From NCBI GenBank assembly GCA_900764925.1, contig CAAFPW010000091.1, positions 65,678 through 129,677 on the forward strand: a stretch of 64,000 nt of DNA. The letters are read 5' to 3'. The notes below the pieces were generated by a model. It saw only the letters and a list, made by a program, of their open reading frames with translations. It had not been told where the DNA came from and did no database searches. Both the position numbers and the translations under genes were made by a program. Positions 34,933 to 44,416 of the stretch are shown piece by piece. The stretch comes from Fusobacteriaceae bacterium. Lineage in GTDB: Bacteria > Fusobacteriota > Fusobacteriia > Fusobacteriales > Fusobacteriaceae. Positions within the stretch are counted from its first letter, which is position 1. Each line of letters opens with the position of its first letter.

Positions 34933-35974
34933 TATTCCAATATTTATTAGCCATTTTGGTTGTCCTAATTCTTGTGTTTTTTGTAACCAAAAAAAAATAA
35001 ATGGTAGAGAAACAGATGTTACAATGGAGGACTTAAGAAATACAGTAGAGATGTACTTAGAAACTCTTCCAAAGAATTCCAAAAAAGAAGTGGCTTTTTT
35101 TGGTGGAACTTTTACAGGGATTTCTATTAATTTACAAAAAGAGTACTTAGAGACAACATATGAGTATATAAAAAATGGAAGTATTGATGGAATAAGATTA
35201 TCTACTAGACCTGATTGTATAAATGATGAGATAGTTAAACAGTTAAAAAAATATGGAGTAACAGTTGTTGAGTTAGGAGTTCAATCTTTAGATGAGAAAG
35301 TTTTATTAGCAACAGAGAGATACTATCCTGTGGAGGTAGTAGAAAGAGCTTGTGAAACATTGAAAATATATGGGATAAAAGTTGGAATCCAACTGATGAT
35401 AGGACTTCCTGAATCTACAGATGAAAGTGACTTTGATACAGCTCAGAAAGCTTTGGCAATGAAACCAGATATAGTGAGAATATATCCAACATTGGTTATT
35501 AAAAATACAAAGATGGAGCAGATGTTTTATAGAAAAGAGTACACTCCTTTAACAATAGATGAAGCAATTGAAAGAACAAGAAGAATATATGCATTATTGG
35601 AGAGTAATGGTGTAAATATCATAAGAGTAGGACTTCAACCTAGTGAGGATTTAAGAGAGGATGGAGTTGTTCTTGGAGGACCATTTCATCCAGCCTTTAG
35701 AGAGCTTGTTGAGACAGAGATTTACTATAGTTTCTTTAAAAGAATCGTAGAGGAAGAGAAGAAACTAGAGATATTTGCCAATGAAAAAAATATTTCTAAA
35801 TTAGTTGGGATAAAAAAGGCAAATAGAGTGAGATTGAAGGAGTATTTTAAGATACAAATAGATAATTCAATAGAGATAGATGATATAGTTGTGAATGGGA
35901 AAAATTATTCTAGGTTAGATGTACTAAGAGGAGAGTTAAGTAGATATGAATCAAATAGTAATCAACATAGATGA
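34919..35974 (+). CDS. Elp3-like radical-SAM protein (COG1243-type)
   Basis: This 351-residue protein has the radical-SAM cysteines in FGCPNSCVFCNQ (C14, C18, C21) and FFGGTFTGI as the SAM-binding GGE-type region. QLMIGLPESTDESD lies near residue 160. It is related to the radical-SAM half of Elp3 and lacks the acetyltransferase domain. The family often sits beside rnc in Clostridia and Fusobacteria, but its substrate is not established to my knowledge. It overlaps rnc by 14 nt and rng by 29 nt. Confidence 0.85.
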   Translation: MKHYNIPIFISHFGCPNSCVFCNQKKINGRETDVTMEDLRNTVEMYLETLPKNSKKEVAFFGGTFTGISINLQKEYLETTYEYIKNGSIDGIRLSTRPDCINDEIVKQLKKYGVTVVELGVQSLDEKVLLATERYYPVEVVERACETLKIYGIKVGIQLMIGLPESTDESDFDTAQKALAMKPDIVRIYPTLVIKNTKMEQMFYRKEYTPLTIDEAIERTRRIYALLESNGVNIIRVGLQPSEDLREDGVVLGGPFHPAFRELVETEIYYSFFKRIVEEEKKLEIFANEKNISKLVGIKKANRVRLKEYFKIQIDNSIEIDDIVVNGKNYSRLDVLRGELSRYESNSNQHR

Positions 35975-37415
35975 ATTCCAATCAAGAGCAGCCATCATTG
36001 AGAATAAAAAAGTGATAGAAATTCTTATAGAGAGGGAAGAGGAAGGAAGAATAAATGGTAGCATTTATAAAGGAAAGGTTGCTAATGTTCTACCAGGAAT
36101 GGAATCAGCTTTTTTAAATATAGGTTTAGAAAAAAATGCCTTTCTGTATGTGAATGACTTGAGGGAATTTGAGGAAAAGTATCTAGATGGAATATGCAAT
36201 AGTGATAGACCAATAGAGGATATATTAACAGTTGGAGATGAGGTTGTAGTTCAAGTTTTAAATGAACCAAGAGGAACAAAAGGAGCTAGGGTAACAACTC
36301 ATTATACATTGCCAGGGAAATATTTGGTGTTAATGCCTAATAATGATCATATTGCAATATCTAAAAAGATAAAAGATGAAGATGAAAGAAGTAGATTAGA
36401 AGAGATATTTAAAGATATAAAGCCTGAAAATATGGGTGTTATAATAAGAACAGCAGCTTTTGGAAAAAGTGTCTTTCATTTTGAAAGAGAGATAGAGTAT
36501 CTTGTAAAAAAATGGGAAGATATAGAGAAAAAGACTAAAAATGCTAAGATAGGAGAGATACTATATAAAGATAATGGAGTGGTAACCACTGTTCTTAGAG
36601 ACATATTTAGTAACGATATTGATGAGCTTGTAGTTGATAATGAAGAGGTATACTGGGAGATCATAGATTATATAAATGCATTTAGTGAGAAAACTTTAAA
36701 AACTAAGATAAAACTTTTCAAAAACGAGGATGAAAAAAATATTTTTGAAGTTTATGGAGTTGATAAAGAGATAGAAAATGCTTTAAAAGAAGAGGTAAGA
36801 CTTGAATGTGGAGGTTCTCTAGTAATTCAAAAAACAGAAGCTCTCATAAGTATAGATGTAAATACTGGTAAAAATACTGGAAGCTATAATTTGGAACAGA
36901 CAGTATTAAATACCAATTTAGAAGCTGCTAGAGAGATTCCAAGACAGTTGAGACTTAGAAATCTAGGTGGAATAATCATCATAGATTTTATAGATATGAG
37001 ATTGGAAGAGGACAAGATAAAAGTTTTAGAAGAGTTGGAGAAAAATCTTTCGAAGGATAGAATAAAAAATAACATAGTTCACTTTACAGATTTAGGATTG
37101 ATAGAGATGACAAGAAAAAGAACTGGAAAACCACTCTATAATTATTTTCAAGAGAGATGTCCTGTGTGTGAGGGAACTGGAAAGATAAAATCTAAAGATG
37201 CTGTTATCCATGAGATGATGGGAGAGATAAAAATCTGTACAAAGGATGAAGATATAAATAAAATAAAAGTAGTCCTATCTAAAAAATTAAAAGTAGCATT
37301 TAAAGAATTGTATTTTGAATTTGTAGAGGAATTTGTAAAGAATAGAAAAAAAGAGCTTATATTAGAAGAAAATTCTCAAAATGATTATAGTTATGAGATT
37401 ATTTTAATAAAATAA
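35946..37415 (+). CDS. rng: Ribonuclease E/G family endoribonuclease
   Basis: This 489-residue protein has an S1-like RNA-binding insertion near the N-terminus (GSIYKGKVANVLPGMESAFLN). The catalytic DNase-I-like core has LISIDVNTGK and GGIIIIDFIDM (metal-binding Asp residues). A zinc-link motif CPVCEGTGK lies near residue 405. It lacks the long C-terminal scaffold of RNase E, so it is RNase G-like. It overlaps the upstream radical-SAM gene by 29 nt. Confidence 0.93.
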   Translation: MNQIVINIDEFQSRAAIIENKKVIEILIEREEEGRINGSIYKGKVANVLPGMESAFLNIGLEKNAFLYVNDLREFEEKYLDGICNSDRPIEDILTVGDEVVVQVLNEPRGTKGARVTTHYTLPGKYLVLMPNNDHIAISKKIKDEDERSRLEEIFKDIKPENMGVIIRTAAFGKSVFHFEREIEYLVKKWEDIEKKTKNAKIGEILYKDNGVVTTVLRDIFSNDIDELVVDNEEVYWEIIDYINAFSEKTLKTKIKLFKNEDEKNIFEVYGVDKEIENALKEEVRLECGGSLVIQKTEALISIDVNTGKNTGSYNLEQTVLNTNLEAAREIPRQLRLRNLGGIIIIDFIDMRLEEDKIKVLEELEKNLSKDRIKNNIVHFTDLGLIEMTRKRTGKPLYNYFQERCPVCEGTGKIKSKDAVIHEMMGEIKICTKDEDINKIKVVLSKKLKVAFKELYFEFVEEFVKNRKKELILEENSQNDYSYEIILIK

Positions 37416-37425
37416 AGGTGGATAT

Positions 37426-37920
37426 ATGAGAATAGGAGTGTACGCAGGAAGTTTCGATCCAATTACTAAAGGACATTTTGATGTTATAAAAAAATCTTTA
37501 AAGATAACAGATAAACTTATAGTGGCTGTTATGAATAACTCAAATAAGAAAGGATGGTTCTCTTTAGAGGAGAGAAAAGAGCTTATTGAGATGTTAACAG
37601 AGGAGTTTGGGGATAAGGTTGAAGTTAAAAGCTTCGATGGACTTCTAATTGATTTTATGAAGAAAAATGGAGCTGAAATAATAATAAGAGGATTGAGAGC
37701 TGTTTCTGATTATGAGTATGAACTAGGTTATGCTTTTGTTAATCACGATCTATCAGATGGAGAAGTGGAAACAATATTTATACCTGCAGCAAGGGAGTAC
37801 ATGTATCTAAGTTCAAGTTCTGTTAGAGAGGCTGCAACTGTTGGAGCAAGATTGGATATCTTTGTGGATAGTAAGATAGTGGAGAGAGTAAAAAATAAAG
37901 CTAAAAGTTTAAAAGGATAG
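37426..37920 (+). CDS. coaD: Phosphopantetheine adenylyltransferase
   Basis: This 164-residue nucleotidyltransferase makes dephospho-CoA. It has GVYAGSFDPITKGHFDVI with the TxGH motif, IIRGLRAVSDYEYE, and YMYLSSSSVRE near residue 125. The length is typical. It lies 10 nt after rng and 7 nt before radA. Confidence 0.97.
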   Translation: MRIGVYAGSFDPITKGHFDVIKKSLKITDKLIVAVMNNSNKKGWFSLEERKELIEMLTEEFGDKVEVKSFDGLLIDFMKKNGAEIIIRGLRAVSDYEYELGYAFVNHDLSDGEVETIFIPAAREYMYLSSSSVREAATVGARLDIFVDSKIVERVKNKAKSLKG

Positions 37921-37927
37921 GTTATAG

Positions 37928-39316
37928 ATGGCAAAAACTAAAAGTTTTTATGTATGTAGTGAGTGTGGATATAAGGCGAGTAAATGGGCAGGAAAGTGTC
38001 CTCAATGTAATAGTTGGGGAACTTTTGAAGAGGAGATAGAGATATCTACTCCAGTTGGAGCTCCTGTTATTTCCTCTGTAAACTCTATAAAGGAAACCTC
38101 TGAAAAAGTTTTTTCCTTTGAGGATGTCATAACTGAAGAGAATGATAGATATAAAACTAAGATGGGAGAGTTTGATAGAGTTTTAGGAGGGGGATTACTT
38201 TCTGGGGAAGTAGTTCTTGTAACAGGAAATCCAGGGATAGGAAAGTCCACTTTATTGTTGCAAGTAGCCAATGAATATACTGCATATGGAGATGTAATCT
38301 ATATATCAGGGGAGGAATCACCATCTCAGGTAAAAAATAGAGGTGAAAGATTAAAAATAAAGAGTAAAAATCTCTATTTGATGTCTGAGACAGATATTTC
38401 AAAAATATATGAATATTTAATATCTAAAAAACCTAAAGTTGTTATTGTGGATTCTATACAAACATTGTATAATTCTATTGTAGATTCAATTCCAGGGACA
38501 CCTACTCAAATTAGAGAGTGTACTTTAAAAATAATAGAGTTAGCAAAAAGATATGGGATATCGTTTTTCATAGTTGGGCATATAACTAAAGATGGAAAAG
38601 TAGCTGGACCTAAGTTATTAGAACACATGGTAGATGCTGTTTTTAACTTTGAAGGGGAAGAGGGATTGTTTTACCGTATCTTAAGAAGTACTAAGAATAG
38701 ATTTGGTTCAACAAATGAGTTAGCTGTTTTTAGTATGGAAGAGGATGGAATGAAAGAGATAAAAAACTCCTCTGAGTATTTTTTAAGTGAAAGAGAGGAG
38801 AAAAATATAGGAAGTATGGTTGTACCTGTTTTAGAGGGGACAAAGGTATTCTTATTAGAGGTGCAGACTCTTTTAACGGAGGTAACAATTGGTATTCCAA
38901 AAAGAATAGTACAAGGGTTTGATAGAAATAGAATACAGATTCTTACAGCTATTGCAGAGAAAAAAATGTATATGAATCTCTCGATGAAGGATCTTTTTGT
39001 AAATATACCTGGAGGTCTTAATATAGAGGATCCTGCAGCAGATTTGGCGGTTTTAATATCTATGTTATCTATTTATAAAGGGGTAGAGATTAGTCAAAAG
39101 ATAGCTGCTATAGGTGAATTGGGATTAAGAGGAGAGATTAGAAAGGTATTTTTCATAGATAAAAGACTTAGGGAATTAGAAAAATTAGGATTTAAGGGAG
39201 TTTATATTCCAGAGGCTAATAGAAAAGAGATTGAAAAGAACAGGTATAATTTGAAACTGATATATTTAAAAAATTTAGAAGAACTTTTAGAAAGGATGAA
39301 TAGAGATGGACAGTAA
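37928..39316 (+). CDS. radA: DNA repair protein RadA
   Basis: This 462-residue RecA-like protein has an N-terminal C4 zinc finger (CSECGYKASKWAGKCPQC), then Walker A GNPGIGKST (about residue 100). The RadA-specific KNRFGSTNE motif (about 258) and a C-terminal Lon-like domain (about residues 300-455) follow. It assists branch migration in recombination. It overlaps disA by 11 nt, a pairing widely seen in bacteria with c-di-AMP signalling. Confidence 0.96.
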   Translation: MAKTKSFYVCSECGYKASKWAGKCPQCNSWGTFEEEIEISTPVGAPVISSVNSIKETSEKVFSFEDVITEENDRYKTKMGEFDRVLGGGLLSGEVVLVTGNPGIGKSTLLLQVANEYTAYGDVIYISGEESPSQVKNRGERLKIKSKNLYLMSETDISKIYEYLISKKPKVVIVDSIQTLYNSIVDSIPGTPTQIRECTLKIIELAKRYGISFFIVGHITKDGKVAGPKLLEHMVDAVFNFEGEEGLFYRILRSTKNRFGSTNELAVFSMEEDGMKEIKNSSEYFLSEREEKNIGSMVVPVLEGTKVFLLEVQTLLTEVTIGIPKRIVQGFDRNRIQILTAIAEKKMYMNLSMKDLFVNIPGGLNIEDPAADLAVLISMLSIYKGVEISQKIAAIGELGLRGEIRKVFFIDKRLRELEKLGFKGVYIPEANRKEIEKNRYNLKLIYLKNLEELLERMNRDGQ

Positions 39317-40358
39317 AAAATTAGAGGAGATGCTGTCATTTGTAACACCAGGGACAGATCTTAGAGAGGGATTAAACAATATATTAGAGGCTGGATTAGG
39401 AGCTTTAATAGTAGTTGGATTTGATGAAAACGTAAAAAAGATGGCAGATGGTGGTTTTTATTTAGAGTGTGATTTTACCCCAGAGAGAGTGTATGAATTA
39501 GCTAAGATGGATGGGGCAATAATTCTAGATGCAGAATGTAAAAAGATAATGTATGCTAATGTCCATTTACAACCTGAAAGAAAATATAAATCTACAGAGA
39601 GCGGAACAAGACATAGAACTGCACAGAGAGCTGGACAACAGACTGGAAAGCTTGTAATAGCAGTTTCTGAAAGAAGAAATGTAATTACTTTATATAGAGA
39701 TAATATAAGATATAGATTGAAAGATGCTTCTTCAATAGAGAGTGAAGCTTCTCAAGCAATAAAGACGATGGAGAGATACAAAGCTGTATTGGATAGAGCG
39801 TTAGCTAATTTAACAATATTGGAATTGGATAATACGGCGACTCTATATGATGTTGCTACTGCTCTTCAAAGATTTGAGATGCTTAGAAGAATAGGTGATG
39901 AAGTTAATAATTGTGTAGTAGAATTGGGAGTAGAGGGAAGATTACTGAACCTTCAATTCCAAGATTTGAATCAGGATATTGAAGAGGATGAGTATGATTT
40001 AATAAGAGACTACATGGATGAAGATGTAGAGTATAAAGATGTAAAAGAGAAGATGAAAAATTTAGATGACGATGAACTACTAGAGGTAGAAAATTTTTCA
40101 CATGCTCTTGGATATGGAAAAAGTTACAGTCTACTGGATAATGAAGTTAGTCCAAAAGGGTATAGACTTCTTGGTAGAATCAGTAAGTTGACTAAAAAAG
40201 ATATTGAAAAACTTATCAATAGATATAATAGTATTTCAAAACTTCAAGATGTTTCAGATGAGGAGCTTTCAGATATGAAAATAAGTAAAGTAAAGATAAA
40301 AGCTCTAAAAAGCGGATTGAAAAGACTAAAACTTACTGTTGAATTGGAAAAAGTATAA
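39306..40358 (+). CDS. disA: DNA integrity scanning diadenylate cyclase
   Basis: This 350-residue protein makes c-di-AMP from two ATP. The N-terminal DAC domain carries the catalytic DGA (KMDGAIILD, about residue 75) and RHRT (SGTRHRTAQRAG, about 108). A helical linker leads to C-terminal helix-hairpin-helix DNA-binding repeats (about residues 285-350). All catalytic residues are intact. Coupling to radA suits a role in monitoring recombination intermediates. No c-di-AMP phosphodiesterase is in the window. Confidence 0.97.
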   Translation: MDSKKLEEMLSFVTPGTDLREGLNNILEAGLGALIVVGFDENVKKMADGGFYLECDFTPERVYELAKMDGAIILDAECKKIMYANVHLQPERKYKSTESGTRHRTAQRAGQQTGKLVIAVSERRNVITLYRDNIRYRLKDASSIESEASQAIKTMERYKAVLDRALANLTILELDNTATLYDVATALQRFEMLRRIGDEVNNCVVELGVEGRLLNLQFQDLNQDIEEDEYDLIRDYMDEDVEYKDVKEKMKNLDDDELLEVENFSHALGYGKSYSLLDNEVSPKGYRLLGRISKLTKKDIEKLINRYNSISKLQDVSDEELSDMKISKVKIKALKSGLKRLKLTVELEKV

Positions 40359-40361
40359 ATA

Positions 40362-40409
40362 AAAAAACTCAATGAATTAGTTACAAAAGTTCATTGAGTT
40401 TTTTATTTT
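40362..40409. terminator. Bidirectional terminator between disA and NhaC-family gene
   Basis: AAAACTCAATGAA (40364-40376) pairs with TTCATTGAGTTTT (40390-40402). T-runs lie on both strands, between converging genes. Confidence 0.9.
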
Positions 40410-40415
40410 TAACGA

Positions 40416-41711
40416 TTATTTTTTTATTCTTATAAAAATTACTGTAAATATAAAAAGCAGTATTTGATACCAAAGTAGAGATATTAATTCAAATGGAGAT
40501 ACTTTTTCAGAAGCAAAATTTAAAAGAATCAACATTTGAGCTCCATAAGGAATCATACCTTGAAATATACATGAAAAAATATCTAAAATTGCAGCACTCT
40601 CACGAGGATCAACATCATATTTTTTAGAGATATCTTTAGCAATAGGACCACTTATTATTATTGCAACAGTATTATTAGCAACAGCCATATCAATTACAGA
40701 AACTAAGAGTCCAATTCCTAATTTAGCAGTCTTTTTACCAATTATTAATTTTTGAATATGTCCTATTAACCATTGAATTCCACCAGCTTTAGCTGTCATA
40801 GTTGCTAATCCACCAGATAAAAGAGAGAGTAGAAAAATCTCATTCATACCAGTAAAACCATTATATATCTCTCTAGCTAGTGTTAAAGGGGTAAAACTTC
40901 CATATGTGATACCGATTAAACCAGCTATTAAAATTCCACAAGTAAGAACTATAAATACATTTAAACCACTTACAGCTAAGATCAAAACTGTAATATATGG
41001 AATTACTTTTAAAAGACTATAATTTAAAACTTCAATAGGAACTGTATGTTCTGGAACTCCAAAAATTACTAAGAGGATAGTAGTTATAATTGCAGCTGGA
41101 ATAGCCATATAAAGGTTAACTCTAAACTTATCCTTCATCTCTACCCCTTGAGTACGAGTTGCAGCTATAGTAGTATCAGAGATGATAGAAAGATTATCTC
41201 CAAACATAGCTCCTCCCATTACAGCAGCCAATATAAGTGGAAGAGAAACCCCACTTTTTTCAGCAAGTCCAACAGCAATGGGAGCGATAGAAACAATTGA
41301 TCCAACTGAAGTTCCAGTTGCTGTAGATATAAAAGCAGCCACAATAAATAGGCTAGGAGCTAAAAAGTTTACTGGAATATATGAAAGAGCTAAATTTACA
41401 GTGGAATCAACTCCACCCATAGACTTTGCAACTCCAGCAAAAGCACCAGCTAAAAGATAGATTATGCACATAGTTATAATATCTTGATGACCACAACCTT
41501 CTAAAAATGTATTAAACTTATCTTTTATATTTCCTTTAAATAAAAGAAAAGCAAAAATTATTCCAATTAGAACAGCTACAGGAGAAGGAAGTTGATAGAA
41601 AGCCATCGATACTCCTTGTGATTGTAGAATAATTCCTGTCCCCAAATAGAATAAAACAAATATTAGTAAGGGAATCAGTCCAACAAAACTCCCTTGATTA
41701 TCCTTTGCCAT
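40416..41711 (-). CDS. NhaC-family Na+/H+ antiporter-like protein
   Basis: This 431-residue membrane protein has about 11-12 helices. It has the NhaC-superfamily segments STATGTSVGSIVSIAPIAVG (about residue 130) and GGAMFGDNLSIISDTTIAATRTQG (about residue 165). It is the second such protein in the window, related to but clearly different from the one at 4480-5925 and about 50 residues shorter. It lies 21 nt downstream of the Rep_3-like gene on the same strand, so they may share a transcript. The substrate is unknown. Confidence 0.87.
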   Translation of the reverse strand: MAKDNQGSFVGLIPLLIFVLFYLGTGIILQSQGVSMAFYQLPSPVAVLIGIIFAFLLFKGNIKDKFNTFLEGCGHQDIITMCIIYLLAGAFAGVAKSMGGVDSTVNLALSYIPVNFLAPSLFIVAAFISTATGTSVGSIVSIAPIAVGLAEKSGVSLPLILAAVMGGAMFGDNLSIISDTTIAATRTQGVEMKDKFRVNLYMAIPAAIITTILLVIFGVPEHTVPIEVLNYSLLKVIPYITVLILAVSGLNVFIVLTCGILIAGLIGITYGSFTPLTLAREIYNGFTGMNEIFLLSLLSGGLATMTAKAGGIQWLIGHIQKLIIGKKTAKLGIGLLVSVIDMAVANNTVAIIISGPIAKDISKKYDVDPRESAAILDIFSCIFQGMIPYGAQMLILLNFASEKVSPFELISLLWYQILLFIFTVIFIRIKK

Positions 41712-41732
41712 AAAAAACCTCCATTAGATAAC

Positions 41733-42851
41733 TTATTTATTTATAAAGAAATTGATCTCAGACATTCCATTTTTATTGTATTTTATTTTAACTGAAAAGT
41801 TTTTATCTTTTAATACAAGAGTATCTTTATCCTTTAGGGAATAAAGTTTAACTAAAAACATATATGTAGAAAACTGAGATAAATTTTGTTTGTGAATATA
41901 GTTTAAAATTTCAGAGTGTAACTCAAATAAACTTTTAAATACTTTTTTAATAGTATAATCTGGCTTTTCTTCAATATTTTTATTAGCTAATACTATTTTT
42001 AAATGTTCTTCAATATTTTCATTAAAATTATTTAGAGTATATTCAACCTTTTCTTTTATATACTCCTCGCCATATTCTGCTAAATTTTTCATTAAGAGGG
42101 AGTAGATTTCGGAAAAGTTTTTAATTTTCTTACCTAATTTAATCATCAAACTATCAATTACTAAGGAAGTGTCATCAACTTTTTCAAAACTAGATGAATC
42201 TTTTCTGATTAGATTAATTCCAAGAATTTTTGCACTCTTATGTTCACCATTTTTTATTTTTTGATACTCTAACTCTATTTCACCATTTTTTTTGATATCT
42301 TCAAGTATTGGAATCAAAAGATTTTTTTCAATATCATAAAATCTTTTGTAAGATTCTCCTATCTCTAAAATTTCTCTCAAGGTCTCCATAGGGATGTAGA
42401 TGCTATTTTCTTTATTGTTGTAGATATATTGATACAATCTATAGGAAAACTTCTCCTCTAGAAATAATATGTTTCTAAGTCCTAACTTATCAAAAAATGA
42501 TCCCTTTTTAAAAGAACTTGTAATCTCATCTGAAAAAACAAGATATATTAGAGCATTATTTATATAATAAGATTGAAGAATACTGATACAAGTAAAATAA
42601 TTATTCTCTTTAGATGAGATAATTATATTTTTGTTCATAAGATTATTTAAGAATTTTATAACCTCTTCTTTCTCTTCCAATGAATAGATTTGATAAAATT
42701 TTAATAGAGAGATATGGTTATATTTTTGAAGTTTAACATGTCGAAATAACTCTTTATCTTTTTTCGTCAAGTGTTTTGTAAAATCAATCTTAATATCTTT
42801 TCCAATCAATTCAAAATTAAGCAACGAAAATTTATCATTAATTTCACTCAT
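41733..42851 (-). CDS. Rep_3-like (plasmid initiator-type) winged-helix protein, chromosomal
   Basis: This 372-residue protein resembles Rep_3/RepB-type replication initiators in its middle. KFSYRLYQYIYN (about 133-145), an IPMETLREILEIGESYKRFYDIEK-like segment, LLIPILEDIKKNGEIELEYQKIKNGE and AKILGINL match the second winged-helix domain. The N- and C-terminal thirds are unlike typical Rep proteins. No partition, mobilisation or transposase gene is nearby. It is divergent from a PTS operon across a repeat-bearing gap, so a regulator derived from a Rep protein is plausible. A paralogue lies at 53075-54214. Confidence 0.65.
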   Translation of the reverse strand: MSEINDKFSLLNFELIGKDIKIDFTKHLTKKDKELFRHVKLQKYNHISLLKFYQIYSLEEKEEVIKFLNNLMNKNIIISSKENNYFTCISILQSYYINNALIYLVFSDEITSSFKKGSFFDKLGLRNILFLEEKFSYRLYQYIYNNKENSIYIPMETLREILEIGESYKRFYDIEKNLLIPILEDIKKNGEIELEYQKIKNGEHKSAKILGINLIRKDSSSFEKVDDTSLVIDSLMIKLGKKIKNFSEIYSLLMKNLAEYGEEYIKEKVEYTLNNFNENIEEHLKIVLANKNIEEKPDYTIKKVFKSLFELHSEILNYIHKQNLSQFSTYMFLVKLYSLKDKDTLVLKDKNFSVKIKYNKNGMSEINFFINK

Positions 42852-42903
42852 GGAGCCTCCTAAAAAAATTTAAAATAATTTGAATATTTTTTTAAGAAAT
42901 TAT

Positions 42904-43022
42904 AAACGAAAAAGAGGTATTATAATTTCGTTATACTGTTTTAGTTTACCATTATTTCTAATAAAATGCAAGAAAATTAATTAAATATAAGATATGTTTA
43001 ACGAAAAAAGTTCGAAAAACGA
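42904..43022. repeat. CGAAAA repeats in the Rep-like/PTS divergent region
   Basis: Copies are AAACGAAAAA (42904-42913), TTTCGTTA (42926-42933, inverse of the next), TAACGAAAAAA (42999-43009), TTCGAAAAAC (43011-43020) and AACGA (43018-43022). The last three sit directly upstream of the -35 of the PTS promoter, like activator or iteron sites. Confidence 0.5.
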
Positions 43023-43027
43023 CTGAT

Positions 43028-43056
43028 TTGACTTTTTATAAAATGTAATATATGAT
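43028..43056 (+). promoter_or_regulatory. Promoter of the lactose/cellobiose-type PTS operon
   Basis: TTGACT (43028-43033), a 17-nt spacer and TATGAT (43051-43056), immediately after the CGAAAA repeats. Confidence 0.65.
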
Positions 43057-43096
43057 AAATCTGTAAGATGAAAATCAAAATTATATGGAGGTAAAA

Positions 43097-43411
43097 ATGA
43101 GTCTAACAATTGAAGAGATAGCTATGACGATAGTTGGAAATGCTGGAGAAGCAAGAAGCTTAGCATTTGAAGCGTTAAAAGAAGCTAAAGAGGGAAATTA
43201 TGAGAAAGCTAAAGAGTATTTAGAGCAATCTAAAGAGAGAAGTTTAGCTGCTCATGAGATGCAAACAGAATTGATCTGTAATGAAGCTGATGGAAATGGA
43301 ATAGAGATGAATTTACTTATGGTACATGCACAAGATCATTTAATGACTTCAATATTAGCAAGAGAATTAATAGAAGAGATGATAGTTCTATACCAAAGAT
43401 TAGAAAAATAA
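43097..43411 (+). CDS. PTS lactose/cellobiose-family EIIA component
   Basis: This three-helix EIIA of 104 residues accepts phosphate from HPr and passes it to EIIB. The phosphorylatable His lies in the typical LMVHAQDHLMTS-type segment near residue 75. ATG 43097 is used because the GGAGG (43087-43091) overlaps the in-frame ATG at 43085. It starts the operon EIIA, glycosylasparaginase, EIIC, EIIB. Separate A, C and B genes are typical of chitobiose and cellobiose systems. Confidence 0.93.
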   Translation: MSLTIEEIAMTIVGNAGEARSLAFEALKEAKEGNYEKAKEYLEQSKERSLAAHEMQTELICNEADGNGIEMNLLMVHAQDHLMTSILARELIEEMIVLYQRLEK

Positions 43412-43431
43412 TTGTTAGGAGGAAGTAATTA

Positions 43432-44394
43432 ATGAAAAGAGAATGGGGTATGATAGCAACTTGGAGAATGGCTGGAGATGCTATTGCACTAGGAGCAGAC
43501 ATATTAAGAGAAAATGGAAAGTGTCAAGACGCTGTGGAAAAAGCAATTATGCAAGTAGAGGATTATCCATTTTATAAATCAGTAGGTTATGGTGGACTTC
43601 CTAATGAAGATTGCGAAGTTGAATTAGATGCAGCTTTTATGGATGGAAAAACTCTTTCTATAGGAGCAATTGCTGGAATAAGAGATTATAAAAATCCTGT
43701 TTCTATCGCTAGAAAATTAAGTGAAGATAGATTTAATATATTCTTAGTTGGAGCAGGAGCAGAGGCTTATGCTCATAAAAATGGTTTTGTTAGACAAAAT
43801 ATGCTAACAGAGAGAGCTAAAAAAACTTGGGAAAAAAGAAAACAGGAGATATATGAAAAAAATCTATCTCCATATGATGGACATGATACAGTGTGTATGA
43901 TAGCCCTTGATAAAGAGAGTGATATGGCAGCAGCTACTTCTACAAGTGGACTATTTATGAAAAAGAGAGGTAGAGTGGGAGACTCCCCTGTATCAGGTTC
44001 AGGATTCTATGTAAATAATGATATTGGTGGAGCAGCAGCTACTGGATTAGGAGAAGATATTATGAAAGGATGTCTATCTTATGAAGTAGTTCAAAGAATG
44101 AAAAGAGGAGAACATCCACAAGAAGCAGCTCAAGGAGCAGTAATGGATTTTACTGAAGAGTTGAAAAAAAGAAGAGGACATGCTGGAGCTATCTCTGTAA
44201 TAGCCTTAAATAATAAAGGAGAATGGGGAATAGGAACAAATGTTGAGTTTACATTTGCAGCAGCTACTTCTGATGAGGAACCTCAAGTATATATTGCTAA
44301 TCCTATTGAAGGTACAAGAGATGTAAAAATAGAAGCAGTTTCTAAAGAATATATGGAAGAGTATAAAAAAAGTATTCAAAAACCAATAGAATAA
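43432..44394 (+). CDS. Glycosylasparaginase (N4-(beta-N-acetylglucosaminyl)-L-asparaginase family)
   Basis: This 320-residue Ntn-hydrolase is expected to self-cleave before Thr153 in DGHDTVCM. The motif matches human aspartylglucosaminidase, as do GRVGDSPVSGSGFYV and GGAAATGLGEDIM downstream. Family members split GlcNAc-Asn, left over from N-glycoprotein breakdown, into aspartate and the amino sugar. It has no signal peptide, and it lies between PTS EIIA and EIIC genes. That implies cytoplasmic cleavage of a glycosylasparagine brought in, probably phosphorylated, by this PTS. The substrate is inferred. Confidence 0.9.
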   Translation: MKREWGMIATWRMAGDAIALGADILRENGKCQDAVEKAIMQVEDYPFYKSVGYGGLPNEDCEVELDAAFMDGKTLSIGAIAGIRDYKNPVSIARKLSEDRFNIFLVGAGAEAYAHKNGFVRQNMLTERAKKTWEKRKQEIYEKNLSPYDGHDTVCMIALDKESDMAAATSTSGLFMKKRGRVGDSPVSGSGFYVNNDIGGAAATGLGEDIMKGCLSYEVVQRMKRGEHPQEAAQGAVMDFTEELKKRRGHAGAISVIALNNKGEWGIGTNVEFTFAAATSDEEPQVYIANPIEGTRDVKIEAVSKEYMEEYKKSIQKPIE

Positions 44395-44416
44395 TTATAT
44401 AATATAGGGAGGAAAA

